A stretch of DNA of 64,000 nucleotides, taken from positions 62,001 to 126,000 of the forward strand of contig JBDWSF010000018.1 of assembly GCA_039985655.1 (NCBI GenBank), read 5' to 3'. The stretch is from Postechiella sp039985655. Its GTDB lineage: Bacteria; Bacteroidota; Bacteroidia; Flavobacteriales; Flavobacteriaceae. A program made the position numbers and the translations under genes. Shown here piece after piece: positions 7,864 to 17,063 of the stretch. Numbering within the stretch: position 1 is the first letter of the stretch; each line of letters begins with the position of its first letter. The notes beneath the pieces are model-generated. The model ran no database searches, was not told the origin of the DNA, and saw only the letters and a program-made list of their open reading frames with translations.

Positions 7864-10347
7864 ATGGCAATAACCAAAACATTTTCTAAAATCTATTTAA
7901 TCTTTATTGCTTTGGCTTTTCTTGCTTGTAACAATAACAATGAAAACTCAAATAGACAAAAAGTAAAATTTGATTTTAACTGGAAGTTTTTAAAAGGCGA
8001 TTTCCCTGAAGCTTCTAAAACAACTTTTGATGATGCAAATTGGCAAAATGTTGATGTGCCGCATGACTGGAGTATCGCTGGCCCTTTCCTAAAGAGCAAC
8101 CCTTCTGGAAATGTTGGTGCCTATGCGCCTAATGGTATAGGGTGGTATAGAAAAGAATTCACATTAAATAAAACGGATTCAGATTCAGAAATAAGTATTG
8201 AGTTTGGAGGCGTGTATATGAATAGTGAGGTTTGGATTAACGGTCATTATTTAGGAAAACGCCCATTTGGTTACATCAGTTTTAATTATGACTTAACACC
8301 ATTTCTCAATTTTGATGGAGACAACATGCTATCGGTTCGAGTTGATAATTCAAAAGAACCAAGTGCACGATGGTTTACAGGGTCTGGTATTTACAGGCAT
8401 GTGTGGTTAATAAAAACAAATAAAGTGCATGTTTCTAGGCATGGTGTTTACGTTACAACACCTACTGTGTCAAAAGAAGCTGCTACTATACAAATTAAAA
8501 CAGTTATTGAAAATAATTTTGATGAATCTAAAGATTTTACATTGATTAATGAAGTGTATAATGCCGAAAATAAATTATTAAGTCAAGTAGAATCAACAGC
8601 AAATGCAATCGAGAAAGAAAACAAAGAATTACTTCAAAATATAGAGCTCAACAATCCAGAATTATGGTTGCCAGAAATCCCATACTTATACACATTAAAA
8701 ACTAAGATTAAAGTAAATAACAAAATTGTAGATGAAGTTTCTACTAATGTAGGAATACGAAATTTTGTCTTTTCTGTTGAAAACGGATTTGCGCTAAACG
8801 GAGAAAGCATGAAGCTAAAAGGCGTTAATAATCATAGCGACTTAGGTGCTTTAGGTGCTGCTATGAATGATAAGGTTTTAGAGCGAAGATTAAAAATATT
8901 AAAAGAGATGGGCTGTAATGCCATTAGAACAGCTCATAATCCACCTAGTGAAGTATTATTAGATTTATGTGATAAAATGGGCTTTATGGTGATGGATGAA
9001 GCTTTTGATGAATGGATTGAATCTTGGCCCTTTGGAAGAAAAAAGAAAGAAGGTAAAGCAAAATATGGGTACCATTTGTATTTTGATGAATGGGCAGAAA
9101 GAGACCTTACAGAATTAATAAAAAGAGATCGTAATCATCCTTCAATTATACTGTGGAGTGTCGGAAACGAAATTCCAGATGCTTGTTTTGAAGTTGGTAC
9201 AGAACGCTTGAAAGTATTAATGGACATCGTTAGAAAACACGATGATACCAGACCCATAACATGTGGTATAACGCATATGCATTTAGCAAATGCTAGTGGG
9301 TTTGCAAGTGCTTTGGATGTTACAGGGTATAATGGTGGAGGAGGTTCTGCATTTATGTATGAACAAGATCATGAAACCTATCCAGAAAGAAAATTTGTAG
9401 CTACTGAAGTACCTCATTCTTTTCAAACACGTGGAGAGTATCAAAGCCAATCATGGTATCGAGGTAAAAATCCTTTAGGAGGTATTATGAAGGTTCCTGA
9501 TTTAGCTGAGGAAGAGGTTTTTGGTGAGATTAGTAAATATTATAGTTCTTCATACGATAATTCTATGGTACGTATTTCTGCACGAGATTCTTGGAGACGA
9601 ACAAGAGATTTCTCATATATGGCAGGGGAATTTAGGTGGACAGGGTTCGACTATTTAGGAGAGTCTATGTTTGGTTGGCCAGCAAGATTATGGAATTTTG
9701 GAATTATAGATATGTGCGGTTTTCCTAAGGATACCTATTATTTTTATCAGAGTCAATGGACAGAAACACCTATGGTTCATATACTACCCCATTGGAACTG
9801 GGAAGGTAAAGAAGGTGTCGAAATTCCAGTGGTAGCATACTCTAATTGTGATAGTGTTGAGTTATTTTTAAACCATACATCATTAGGTAAAAAAGAAATG
9901 GGAAACCAGATGGATTTAGTTTGGAATGTGCCTTATAAACCTGGGATATTAATAGCAAAAGGTATCAAAGAAGGTAAAGTTGTATGTGAAAAAGTAATAA
10001 AGACAGCAAAAAGTCCTGCTAAAATTGAATTGTTAATAGATAACGAAACCATATTGGCTAATGGTCAAGAAGTAGTACATGTGGAAGTAAATATTTTAGA
10101 TGAAGACAATAATTTTGTTCCTAAAGCATCTAATGAAATCATTTTTAAAGTAGAAGGAGAAGGTACACTATTGGCAGTAGACAATGGTGACCCAAAAAGT
10201 GAAGAAAGTTTTGTGAGGAATACGCGAAGTGCCTTTAATGGAAAATGTATTCTTATTGTAAAATCAACACAAAAAGCGGGCGATATTAAAATTAGTGCTC
10301 AAAGTGACGATCTAGAGGGTACATCTATTTCAGTAAAAACACTTTAA
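7864..10347 (+). CDS. GH2 family glycosidase (beta-galactosidase-like), lipoprotein
   Basis: I chose the ATG at 7864 (827 residues); an in-frame TTG at 7840 would add eight residues before the signal peptide. The lipobox is LAC, with the cysteine at about 22. Domains in order: jelly-roll sugar-binding (about 35-180), immunoglobulin-like (185-300), TIM barrel (300-600), then Ig-like domains of the kind found in Bacteroidota GH2 enzymes. Catalytic acid/base is E436 in WSVGNE; the probable nucleophile is E515 in VATEVPHS. WTGFDYLGE follows near 595. The family includes beta-galactosidases, glucuronidases and mannosidases; the overall architecture favours a beta-galactosidase, but the exact sugar is inference. 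Galactose occurs as a side sugar in many fucoidans. Confidence 0.85.
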   Translation: MAITKTFSKIYLIFIALAFLACNNNNENSNRQKVKFDFNWKFLKGDFPEASKTTFDDANWQNVDVPHDWSIAGPFLKSNPSGNVGAYAPNGIGWYRKEFTLNKTDSDSEISIEFGGVYMNSEVWINGHYLGKRPFGYISFNYDLTPFLNFDGDNMLSVRVDNSKEPSARWFTGSGIYRHVWLIKTNKVHVSRHGVYVTTPTVSKEAATIQIKTVIENNFDESKDFTLINEVYNAENKLLSQVESTANAIEKENKELLQNIELNNPELWLPEIPYLYTLKTKIKVNNKIVDEVSTNVGIRNFVFSVENGFALNGESMKLKGVNNHSDLGALGAAMNDKVLERRLKILKEMGCNAIRTAHNPPSEVLLDLCDKMGFMVMDEAFDEWIESWPFGRKKKEGKAKYGYHLYFDEWAERDLTELIKRDRNHPSIILWSVGNEIPDACFEVGTERLKVLMDIVRKHDDTRPITCGITHMHLANASGFASALDVTGYNGGGGSAFMYEQDHETYPERKFVATEVPHSFQTRGEYQSQSWYRGKNPLGGIMKVPDLAEEEVFGEISKYYSSSYDNSMVRISARDSWRRTRDFSYMAGEFRWTGFDYLGESMFGWPARLWNFGIIDMCGFPKDTYYFYQSQWTETPMVHILPHWNWEGKEGVEIPVVAYSNCDSVELFLNHTSLGKKEMGNQMDLVWNVPYKPGILIAKGIKEGKVVCEKVIKTAKSPAKIELLIDNETILANGQEVVHVEVNILDEDNNFVPKASNEIIFKVEGEGTLLAVDNGDPKSEESFVRNTRSAFNGKCILIVKSTQKAGDIKISAQSDDLEGTSISVKTL

Positions 10348-10383
10348 TAAAAGAGGCGCGTTATTGCACATATTTTATAAATT

Positions 10384-12768
10384 ATGAATACAATTAAAGC
10401 AGTAATTATTTTTATTGGATTAATCTTTTTTCCTCAAGTGGGTGTACAGAGTCAGTCTAAAAATGATGAAACAAAAAATACAATTAAAAATTATCAAAAT
10501 AAATTATGGTATAATGAACCAGCAACAAAATGGATGGAAGCTTTACCTATTGGTAATGGCAGGTTGGGAGCCATGGTTTATGGAGCTGTAGAAAACGAAA
10601 AAATTCAGCTTAACGAAGAATCTATTTGGGCGGGACCTCCAATACCAGAAGATAGAGTAGGAGGCTATACATATATAGAAGAAGCTAGAAAACTTATTTT
10701 CGAGGGTAAATATGTGGAGGGACAGAAGCTTGTGCAAGACAACGTCATGTCTAAACGTATCTCACCAAGAAGCTACCAAACCTTAGGAAATTTAAATTTA
10801 AAATTTGATTTAAAAGGAAAAGCGCTTAATTATCACCGACAACTCGATATAGATAAAGCCATAGCTAAGACTACTTTTACTAGTAACGGTGTTAATTATA
10901 CTCGAACTTTTTTCGTAACAGCTATCGATGATGTTATAGCAGTTTTATTAACGGCAGATAAACCGAAGTCTATATCACTTGATGTTAGTTTAGATAGACC
11001 AGCAGATTATACGGTTAATACCATAAGCAAGAATAAAATCAGAATGTGGGGTCAAGCCAGTCATGAAGGAAAACATTTAGGCGTAAAATATGAAGCACAA
11101 GTATTGGCAATCCCTAAAGGAGGTTATATGGTTTCCGAAGATGGAAATATAAAGATAACCAAAGCCAATTCAGTCGTTCTTTTAATAGCATCTGTAACAG
11201 ATTATAATAAAAGAGACCCATTTACACCTTTAAAAGATGATTTAAATAAAGTATGTTCTAATACATTAAAAATAGCTTCTAAAAAGTCTGTAAAACATAT
11301 GATGCTCGATCATGTTTCAGATTATCAAGAACTTTTCAGAAGAGTTACTATAGATTTAGGAGATTCCCCTTTAAAAGAGAAGCCAACAAATGAACGTTTA
11401 GAAGCTGTTAAACAAGGGAATGATGATACCGATTTAATGGCATTGTATTTTCAGTATGGACGATATTTATTGATATCGTCATCTAGAGAAGGTACATTAC
11501 CTTCAAATCTACAAGGGATTTGGAATCACCACATGAAAGCACCTTGGCATAGTGACTATCATACCAATATAAATATGCAAATGAATTATTGGCCTGCTGA
11601 GGTTGCCAATCTTTCTGAGTGTCATAAGCCATTTTTCGATTTTATAGAGACCTTAATTCCATCAGGCCAAAAAACAGCGAAAAACGTATATGGTAGCAAT
11701 GGGTTTTTAGTGCATCATACAACGGATGTTTGGCATTGGACATCACCTATTGGAAAGGCTCAATATGGTATGTGGCCATTAGGAGGTGCTTGGTGTACGC
11801 AACATTTTATGGAGCATTATCGATTTACTGGCGATACCACTTTTTTAAGAGAACGTGCATATCCCATAATGAAGGAATCTGCTGAGTTTTTACTCGATTG
11901 GCTCACCATAGATCCAAGATCTGGAAAATTAGTTTCTGGGCCCTCTACATCTCCAGAAAACAAATTTATAACTCCAGAAGGCGAAAATATATGGTCTAAT
12001 TTGAGTATGGGAAATGCTATGGATCAAGAAATTATATGGGATAATTTCACCAATCTTTTAGAGGCTGCAAAAGCGCTTAAAATTGAAGACGCGTTTACAG
12101 ATAAAGTAACAAAAGCGTTGGAGAACCTTTCGATGCCAAAAATAGGATCGGATGGACGATTAATGGAATGGTCTCAAGAGTTTGGAGAAGTTGATAAAGG
12201 CCATCGTCATTTAAGTCATTTATATGGTCTTCACCCAGGAAGACAATTTAATCAAATCGATACACCTTATTATATAGATGCCATTAATCGTAGTATTGAA
12301 TACCGTTTATCTAATGGAGGAGGCCACACGGGGTGGAGTAGGGCTTGGATTATTAATTTTTATGCCCGTTTGGGAGCCCCTCAAAAAGCTTATGAAAACG
12401 TAAAAGCACTTCTAGCAAAATCTACTTCCACAAACCTTTTTGACTTTCATCCGCCTTTTCAAATTGATGGGAATTTTGGTGGTACTGCTGGTATAGCAGA
12501 AATGCTGATTCAAAGTCATATAAATGATGAAAACGGTAACCCAATTATACATTTATTACCAGCATTGCCTATAGAATGGGCTACAGGAAGTGTTACAGGG
12601 TTACGTTCTCGAGGTGGTTTTGAATTGGATATAGAGTGGAAAAATAACCAATTGGTATCTGCTATTATTTTATCCAAAAAAGGAGGTGTATGTAAAATAT
12701 TAGTTGGCGACAAATTTAGTGATATTATGTTGCCCGCCAATGGAAAGCAAACTTTAACGAATTTTTAA
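10384..12768 (+). CDS. GH95 alpha-L-fucosidase (or alpha-L-galactosidase)
   Basis: A 794-residue inverting exo-enzyme that would release terminal alpha-L-fucose, typically 1,2-linked, in the periplasm. A Sec signal peptide (about 1-24) has no lipobox. The N-terminal beta domain starts with LPIGNGRLGAMVYG. The (alpha/alpha)6 catalytic core carries all known GH95 landmarks: NxN at N395 and N397 before MQMNYWPAE, the acid E595 in LMEW, HRHLSHLYGLHPG after it, and D695 in FQIDGNFGG. It lies 36 bases after the GH2 gene and 70 bases before a second GH95, indicating co-transcription. GH95 enzymes can also act on alpha-L-galactose, which the sequence does not exclude. Confidence 0.93.
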   Translation: MNTIKAVIIFIGLIFFPQVGVQSQSKNDETKNTIKNYQNKLWYNEPATKWMEALPIGNGRLGAMVYGAVENEKIQLNEESIWAGPPIPEDRVGGYTYIEEARKLIFEGKYVEGQKLVQDNVMSKRISPRSYQTLGNLNLKFDLKGKALNYHRQLDIDKAIAKTTFTSNGVNYTRTFFVTAIDDVIAVLLTADKPKSISLDVSLDRPADYTVNTISKNKIRMWGQASHEGKHLGVKYEAQVLAIPKGGYMVSEDGNIKITKANSVVLLIASVTDYNKRDPFTPLKDDLNKVCSNTLKIASKKSVKHMMLDHVSDYQELFRRVTIDLGDSPLKEKPTNERLEAVKQGNDDTDLMALYFQYGRYLLISSSREGTLPSNLQGIWNHHMKAPWHSDYHTNINMQMNYWPAEVANLSECHKPFFDFIETLIPSGQKTAKNVYGSNGFLVHHTTDVWHWTSPIGKAQYGMWPLGGAWCTQHFMEHYRFTGDTTFLRERAYPIMKESAEFLLDWLTIDPRSGKLVSGPSTSPENKFITPEGENIWSNLSMGNAMDQEIIWDNFTNLLEAAKALKIEDAFTDKVTKALENLSMPKIGSDGRLMEWSQEFGEVDKGHRHLSHLYGLHPGRQFNQIDTPYYIDAINRSIEYRLSNGGGHTGWSRAWIINFYARLGAPQKAYENVKALLAKSTSTNLFDFHPPFQIDGNFGGTAGIAEMLIQSHINDENGNPIIHLLPALPIEWATGSVTGLRSRGGFELDIEWKNNQLVSAIILSKKGGVCKILVGDKFSDIMLPANGKQTLTNF

Positions 12769-12838
12769 AATGCTTTGATAAACTAAATCAATCATTTATC
12801 GAATTATGTATTACTATTAAATTAGATATTATAAACAA

Positions 12839-15256
12839 ATGAATATGAATAAAATATATGGTTTTCTGAGCCTTTTAGCAGTTCTGTTTTTAGGATGCAC
12901 TCAGAAAGAATCCGCAGCTCAAAATAAAGATGCCAGCCTTACTTTATGGTATGAATCTCCAGCTATAAAATGGGTCGATGCGTTTCCTATGGGGAATGGA
13001 AGATTGGCGGCAATGAATTTTGGAGGTACTGATGTTGAACGATTCCAATTAAATGAAGAGAGTTTGTGGGCTGGTGTTCCTAGCAATCCTTATGCAGATG
13101 ATTACTTGGGTAAATTTAAAAAAATTCAAGAATTACTTTTAGCAGGTAAAAATATTGAAGCCAATACCTATGGTTTAGAAAATATGGTTGCTGGACCAGC
13201 ATCTTTCAGGTCTTATGAACCCTTAGCAGATCTTCTCATTAAATTTAACGCATCCGATTCCGTTTCAAATTACAAACGAACATTGGATTTGGCTACAGGT
13301 ATTAGTAAAATAACATATCGTATTGGTGATTCTGAAATTGTTCGAGAATCCTTTATCTCAGCAGTAGATGATGTTATTTGTATAAAATTGACATCTAAAG
13401 GTGAAAATAAAATAAATTGTAGTATTTCATTAGATAGAAAAAAAGATGTAAAAATTACTACTTCACCAGAAGGTAAACTCTATTTAGATGGTCAAATAGT
13501 TGATGTTGAGGCTCCTGAAGGATATGATGATAATGCAGGAGGATCAGGCGAAGGTGGTAAACATATGCGTTTCGCAGGCGAATTACAAACAGAGATTTCT
13601 GGAGGTAACATGACCGCTAGTGAAAATAATTTAGTTATTGAAAATGTAGAAGAAATAGTCATTCTTTTTACTGCTGCAACAGATTATAACCTCTCTAAGT
13701 TAAATTTTGATACTTCAATAAACCCAAAAGCTAAAGTCACAGACATATTAAATAAGGTTCAAGAAAAATCATGGCAAGAATTAAAAGAAGCTCATGTTAA
13801 AGAACATGCAGCTATCTTTAATAGGGTAAGTCTTGATTTAGGCAAATCAGCGAATGATTCACTTCCAACAGATAAACGTCTATTAGCGTATAAAAATGGA
13901 GCTAAAGATTCCGGTTTAGAAGCACAATTATTTCAGTTTGGAAGGTATTTGTTAATGGGAAGCTCAAGATCTCCAGGAATTTTACCTGCCAATTTACAAG
14001 GCAAATGGAGTGAGCGTATGTGGGCCCCTTGGGAAGCCGATTATCATTTAAATGTAAATCTTCAAATGAATTATTGGCCTGCTGATGTGGCTAATATTTC
14101 TGAAACTACAAACTCTTTAATCAATTGGTTTGAGTTAATAACAGAAACGGGTAAGCCTTTAGCAAAAGAAATGTATGGAGCAAATGGTTGGTTTTCTCAT
14201 CATGCTACCAACCCATTTGGTAGGGTAACACCATCAGCCTCTACATTGCCTTCTCAATTCAATAATGGCGTTCTGGATGTATTACCTGGCGCTTGGATGG
14301 TTATGAGTCTTTGGGACCATTATGAATACACGCAAGACAAGGTATTTCTTCAAGAAAGACTCTATCCAATGCTTAGCGGTGCTAGTGAATTTATTTTGGA
14401 TGTTTTAGTTTCAGACGCTCAAGGAACATTACATTTTGCGCCTTCAGCTTCACCAGAAAACATGTATATGGATGTAGCATCTGGTGAAATGTTAAGAATT
14501 ACTGCGTCTTCAACATATCATGTATCCATTATTAATGCTGTATTTAAAGCAACCCAAGAAGCAGCTTCCATATTAAATATTCAAGATGATGTTACTAAAA
14601 GGATAGAAATAGCAAAAACAAAATTACCACATATTTTAATAGATGATAATGGACGAATCATGGAATGGAGGAATGATGTTGAGGAAAAAGAAGCTGGTCA
14701 TAGGCACCTTTCTCATTTACTTGGAGTGCATCCGTTTTCATTAATTACACCAGAAACACCTGAGCTTTTTGAAGCAGCTAAAAAAACTTTAGCTTGGAGA
14801 GAAGCTAATGGACATGGCGGAATGGGTTGGGCACATGCGCATGCCTTATTAATGCATGCACGCATGTTGGAAAGTGAAAAAGCGTATCAAAGTTTGAATA
14901 CACTATTAACTAGAGGGCGAAAATCTAGTTTAATGAATACTATAGGGCCTTTTCAAATTGATGGAAATCTAGGCGCGACTGCTGGTGTTGCCGAAATGTT
15001 GATTCAAAGCCATTTAAAAAATGAGAATGGCGATTTTATTATTCATTTATTACCTGCTATACCCACAGAATGGTCTAATGGTAAGGTTACAGGTTTACGT
15101 GTCCGTGGCGGTTTTGAGATTGATATGGAGTGGGACAAAGAGGCTTTGAAGGTTAGTGTTATTTCAAAAAAAGGAGGGGCTTGTAGTTTACAAGCTAAAG
15201 GAAAGACAGAGAAAGTAATATTAAGAGCAGGAGAAAAAAGAGCATTTATTTTTTAG
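12839..15256 (+). CDS. GH95 alpha-L-fucosidase (second copy), lipoprotein
   Basis: An 805-residue GH95 protein with the same core as its upstream neighbour but clearly diverged. Cys20 in the lipobox LFLGC anchors it to the membrane, unlike the first copy. Active-site residues are conserved: N405 and N407, E609 in IMEW, HRHLSHLLGVHP, and D708 in FQIDGNLGA. A glycine- and acid-rich insertion (about 222-240, EAPEGYDDNAGGSGEGG) in the N-terminal beta domain is absent from the first copy. The start could also be the ATG at 12845. It is the last gene of the run: a stem-loop plus T-tract follows at 15296. Different anchoring and loops suggest a different linkage or polymer length from the first GH95. 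Confidence 0.92.
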   Translation: MNMNKIYGFLSLLAVLFLGCTQKESAAQNKDASLTLWYESPAIKWVDAFPMGNGRLAAMNFGGTDVERFQLNEESLWAGVPSNPYADDYLGKFKKIQELLLAGKNIEANTYGLENMVAGPASFRSYEPLADLLIKFNASDSVSNYKRTLDLATGISKITYRIGDSEIVRESFISAVDDVICIKLTSKGENKINCSISLDRKKDVKITTSPEGKLYLDGQIVDVEAPEGYDDNAGGSGEGGKHMRFAGELQTEISGGNMTASENNLVIENVEEIVILFTAATDYNLSKLNFDTSINPKAKVTDILNKVQEKSWQELKEAHVKEHAAIFNRVSLDLGKSANDSLPTDKRLLAYKNGAKDSGLEAQLFQFGRYLLMGSSRSPGILPANLQGKWSERMWAPWEADYHLNVNLQMNYWPADVANISETTNSLINWFELITETGKPLAKEMYGANGWFSHHATNPFGRVTPSASTLPSQFNNGVLDVLPGAWMVMSLWDHYEYTQDKVFLQERLYPMLSGASEFILDVLVSDAQGTLHFAPSASPENMYMDVASGEMLRITASSTYHVSIINAVFKATQEAASILNIQDDVTKRIEIAKTKLPHILIDDNGRIMEWRNDVEEKEAGHRHLSHLLGVHPFSLITPETPELFEAAKKTLAWREANGHGGMGWAHAHALLMHARMLESEKAYQSLNTLLTRGRKSSLMNTIGPFQIDGNLGATAGVAEMLIQSHLKNENGDFIIHLLPAIPTEWSNGKVTGLRVRGGFEIDMEWDKEALKVSVISKKGGACSLQAKGKTEKVILRAGEKRAFIF

Positions 15257-15295
15257 GTGTGAGTTAGCAAATTAATTTTATAATATAATTTAACA

Positions 15296-15342
15296 GAGGC
15301 AACGTTATTGAGGGTTTATACCTCATGATTTGCCTCTTTTTT
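15296..15342 (+). terminator. Rho-independent terminator after the GH95 pair
   Basis: A GAGGCAA arm (15296-15302) pairs with TTGCCTC (15330-15336), with an inner TGAGG/CCTCA stem, followed by a run of six T. It closes the sulfatase-GH2-GH95-GH95 transcription unit. Confidence 0.85.
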
Positions 15343-15395
15343 GTTAATGACATAAAGCATTGTATGTTTAATTAAATGAATTATTACAACGATAA

Positions 15396-15502
15396 ATGAG
15401 AAAAACACTAAATAAATAGGAGTAACTCTATTTGTTATAATGGGTTGTTTGTCGGTTCAATCAGTTACACAAAATAGTAAGCAGATAGATTTAAAATTTT
15501 AA
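15396..15502 (+). pseudogene. Decayed start of a secreted-protein gene
   Basis: An ATG at 15396 reads MRKTLNK and then hits TAG. Shifting frame, the following codons read GVTLFVIMGCLSVQSVTQ, a plausible signal peptide with a lipobox-like cysteine, before a TAA at 15500-15502. Together they look like the N-terminus of a secreted protein broken by a frameshift and then lost. The rest of the gene is not visible. This is inference from a very short stretch. Confidence 0.4.
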
Positions 15503-15655
15503 AAAGTGTAAAGCAACTGGTTGGTGTTTTGAGTTGTTTTATAGTTTTATTTATTACCAATTTTGAGAAACTTGCATTAATTAAGCAATAGAATGGGTAA
15601 ATAGAGAAAGATAAATGCGTTGTATTTCATGAACTTTACAGCAAAATAAAGAATC

Positions 15656-15760
15656 ATGAAATTTAAAGCTTTGGTATTATTAGGAATTATCTTTTTTTTT
15701 ATTTCCTGTAAAAAAGACTTATTAATAAAAGAGTCAACTTTCAGTAAATCCCACCACTAG
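15656..15760 (+). pseudogene. 34-codon lipoprotein signal-peptide remnant
   Basis: The ORF encodes 34 residues: a charged start, a hydrophobic core and a lipobox ending FISC at Cys18, then KKDLL and a stop. This is what the first tenth of a typical lipoprotein enzyme gene in this locus looks like, with nothing recognisable after the stop. It may be a genuine mini-lipoprotein, but a truncated gene start is more likely next to the similar fragment at 15396. Confidence 0.45.
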
Positions 15761-15808
15761 ATACTTCAAAAATGGGGCTGTTAAAATCAGATTAAATAAT
15801 ATTAATGA

Positions 15809-15877
15809 TTAAGGCATTAAATAAAAATAAAATGGTTTGTATGAGGTAATCTTCGAATTCGAAGTGTGATGCCTTAA
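15809..15877. repeat. Inverted repeats and 14-base palindrome upstream of the GC-rich block
   Basis: TTAAGGCAT (15809-15817) is repeated inverted as ATGCCTTAA (15869-15877). Between them lies a perfect 14-base palindrome, CTTCGAATTCGAAG (15851-15864). The structure lies just before the first gene of the block with different base composition, so it may be an operator or a junction scar. It lacks a T-tract, so it is not a standard terminator. Confidence 0.5.
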
Positions 15878-15911
15878 CCTCTAACAAATCAAAATTTAAT
15901 TCAATAATAAA

Positions 15912-16817
15912 ATGAAAAAGGGATTTTTACTTTTAAATAGATTTCGAAACGTGCTTTTTGGAGGATTAAATATCCATATTCAATTATTTTGCAACTCGGT
16001 TAGAAATACTTCGGCTATTCGCAGGTTAATGATTATAAGTATTATTCTTTTATTTTCTGATATATCGTCAGGTTGGAGCCAAACCAAAACAAAAGAAGGG
16101 CTAAAAATATATTATATCCGTCATGCTGAAGGTGGGCACAACGTCAAAAGGAATTGGGAGAAATATAGTGAAATACCCGAAGATCAATGGCCTGATTATG
16201 TTGGGAACCCTAACATATTCACTCCGATGGGTAAAGGTCAGCTGGCTCGAGTACCAATTAAACTCAAGAAATATAAATTTGATTTTATTGCGTCTAGCCC
16301 AATTTGGCGTGTTCGAAATACGATTCTTCCGTACATGAAAAAGATTGGAGTCAAGGGGGAAATCTGGCCAGAGCTTGCAGAACAAAGAGCTAGTGCATTG
16401 ATTCTTTCTACCGATTTACCTGTACCTACAGACCCGATTCTGGGCGCAGGTAAATTGATAGAATTGTCATCAAATGAAGCTCCTTATTTTTCTATACGAG
16501 AAGATGGAAAAAAGGGATTTAAAGCACCTAAAGTAGGGACGACTCGGAAGCACGATGAGCGATCGTCTGCTGCGGCTCGTTTAGTTATTCAAAAAGTGCT
16601 TGACATGATTCAGGATCGCTTTGGCGGAACAGACAAAACAATTTTGCTCGCTGGTCATGGAAGCAGCGGTAAAGCGGTTCTGAGAATGCTTACTAAAGAT
16701 CCATTACTAAATTTACCTGGGATCACAAACACAGGTGTTTGGATGGTTGAAGAGCAACCTAATGGTGAGTTTAAGTTAATGATTTTTAATGATGTTCCAC
16801 TTGAAAACAGAAATTAG
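15912..16817 (+). CDS. Exported histidine phosphatase superfamily protein
   Basis: The mature part begins LKIYYIRHAEGGHN. The RHA(E/G) signature (R70-H71 in the 301-residue reading) marks the histidine phosphatase (phosphoglycerate mutase-like) superfamily, in which this His is phosphorylated. The second catalytic His is H249 in LAGHGSSGKAV. A hydrophobic segment at 40-56 looks like a signal peptide; starting at the internal ATG at 16029 gives a normal short leader, so the first 39 residues may not be translated. Substrate is unknown; the superfamily includes sugar-phosphate phosphatases and phytases. Base composition is clearly richer in GC than the flanking GH95 genes, suggesting transfer. 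Polysaccharide loci do not usually carry this enzyme. Confidence 0.7.
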   Translation: MKKGFLLLNRFRNVLFGGLNIHIQLFCNSVRNTSAIRRLMIISIILLFSDISSGWSQTKTKEGLKIYYIRHAEGGHNVKRNWEKYSEIPEDQWPDYVGNPNIFTPMGKGQLARVPIKLKKYKFDFIASSPIWRVRNTILPYMKKIGVKGEIWPELAEQRASALILSTDLPVPTDPILGAGKLIELSSNEAPYFSIREDGKKGFKAPKVGTTRKHDERSSAAARLVIQKVLDMIQDRFGGTDKTILLAGHGSSGKAVLRMLTKDPLLNLPGITNTGVWMVEEQPNGEFKLMIFNDVPLENRN

Positions 16818-16837
16818 TTTTGTTTCAATTTATAATA

Positions 16838-16957
16838 ATGAAAAAAAGAAATTTGCTTGAGGGCTGGGAGCATATGTCGAATGTTGTCAAAGACAATAAA
16901 GCGTCGATTTTCCGTGTTGGAGTAAACCTAGAAGCAAGATTTGTCACTGATCAGTAA
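16838..16957 (+). CDS. Small hypothetical ORF (39 aa)
   Basis: An ATG at 16838 opens a 39-codon frame ending TAA at 16955-16957. It has no signal peptide and no motif I recognise; the text LLEGWEHMSNVV suggests a fragment of a larger soluble protein. It sits between the phosphatase-like and the GH95-like gene. It may be a remnant or untranslated. Confidence 0.25.
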   Translation: MKKRNLLEGWEHMSNVVKDNKASIFRVGVNLEARFVTDQ

Positions 16958-17063
16958 TAGAAATTGAATAATATCGGAGAATAAAATATGATAATGCATT
17001 TAGAGTATGGGGGAGATTCTGAAAATAGTCAAAGAAAAATAACACGGAAATAAATAATCAATT

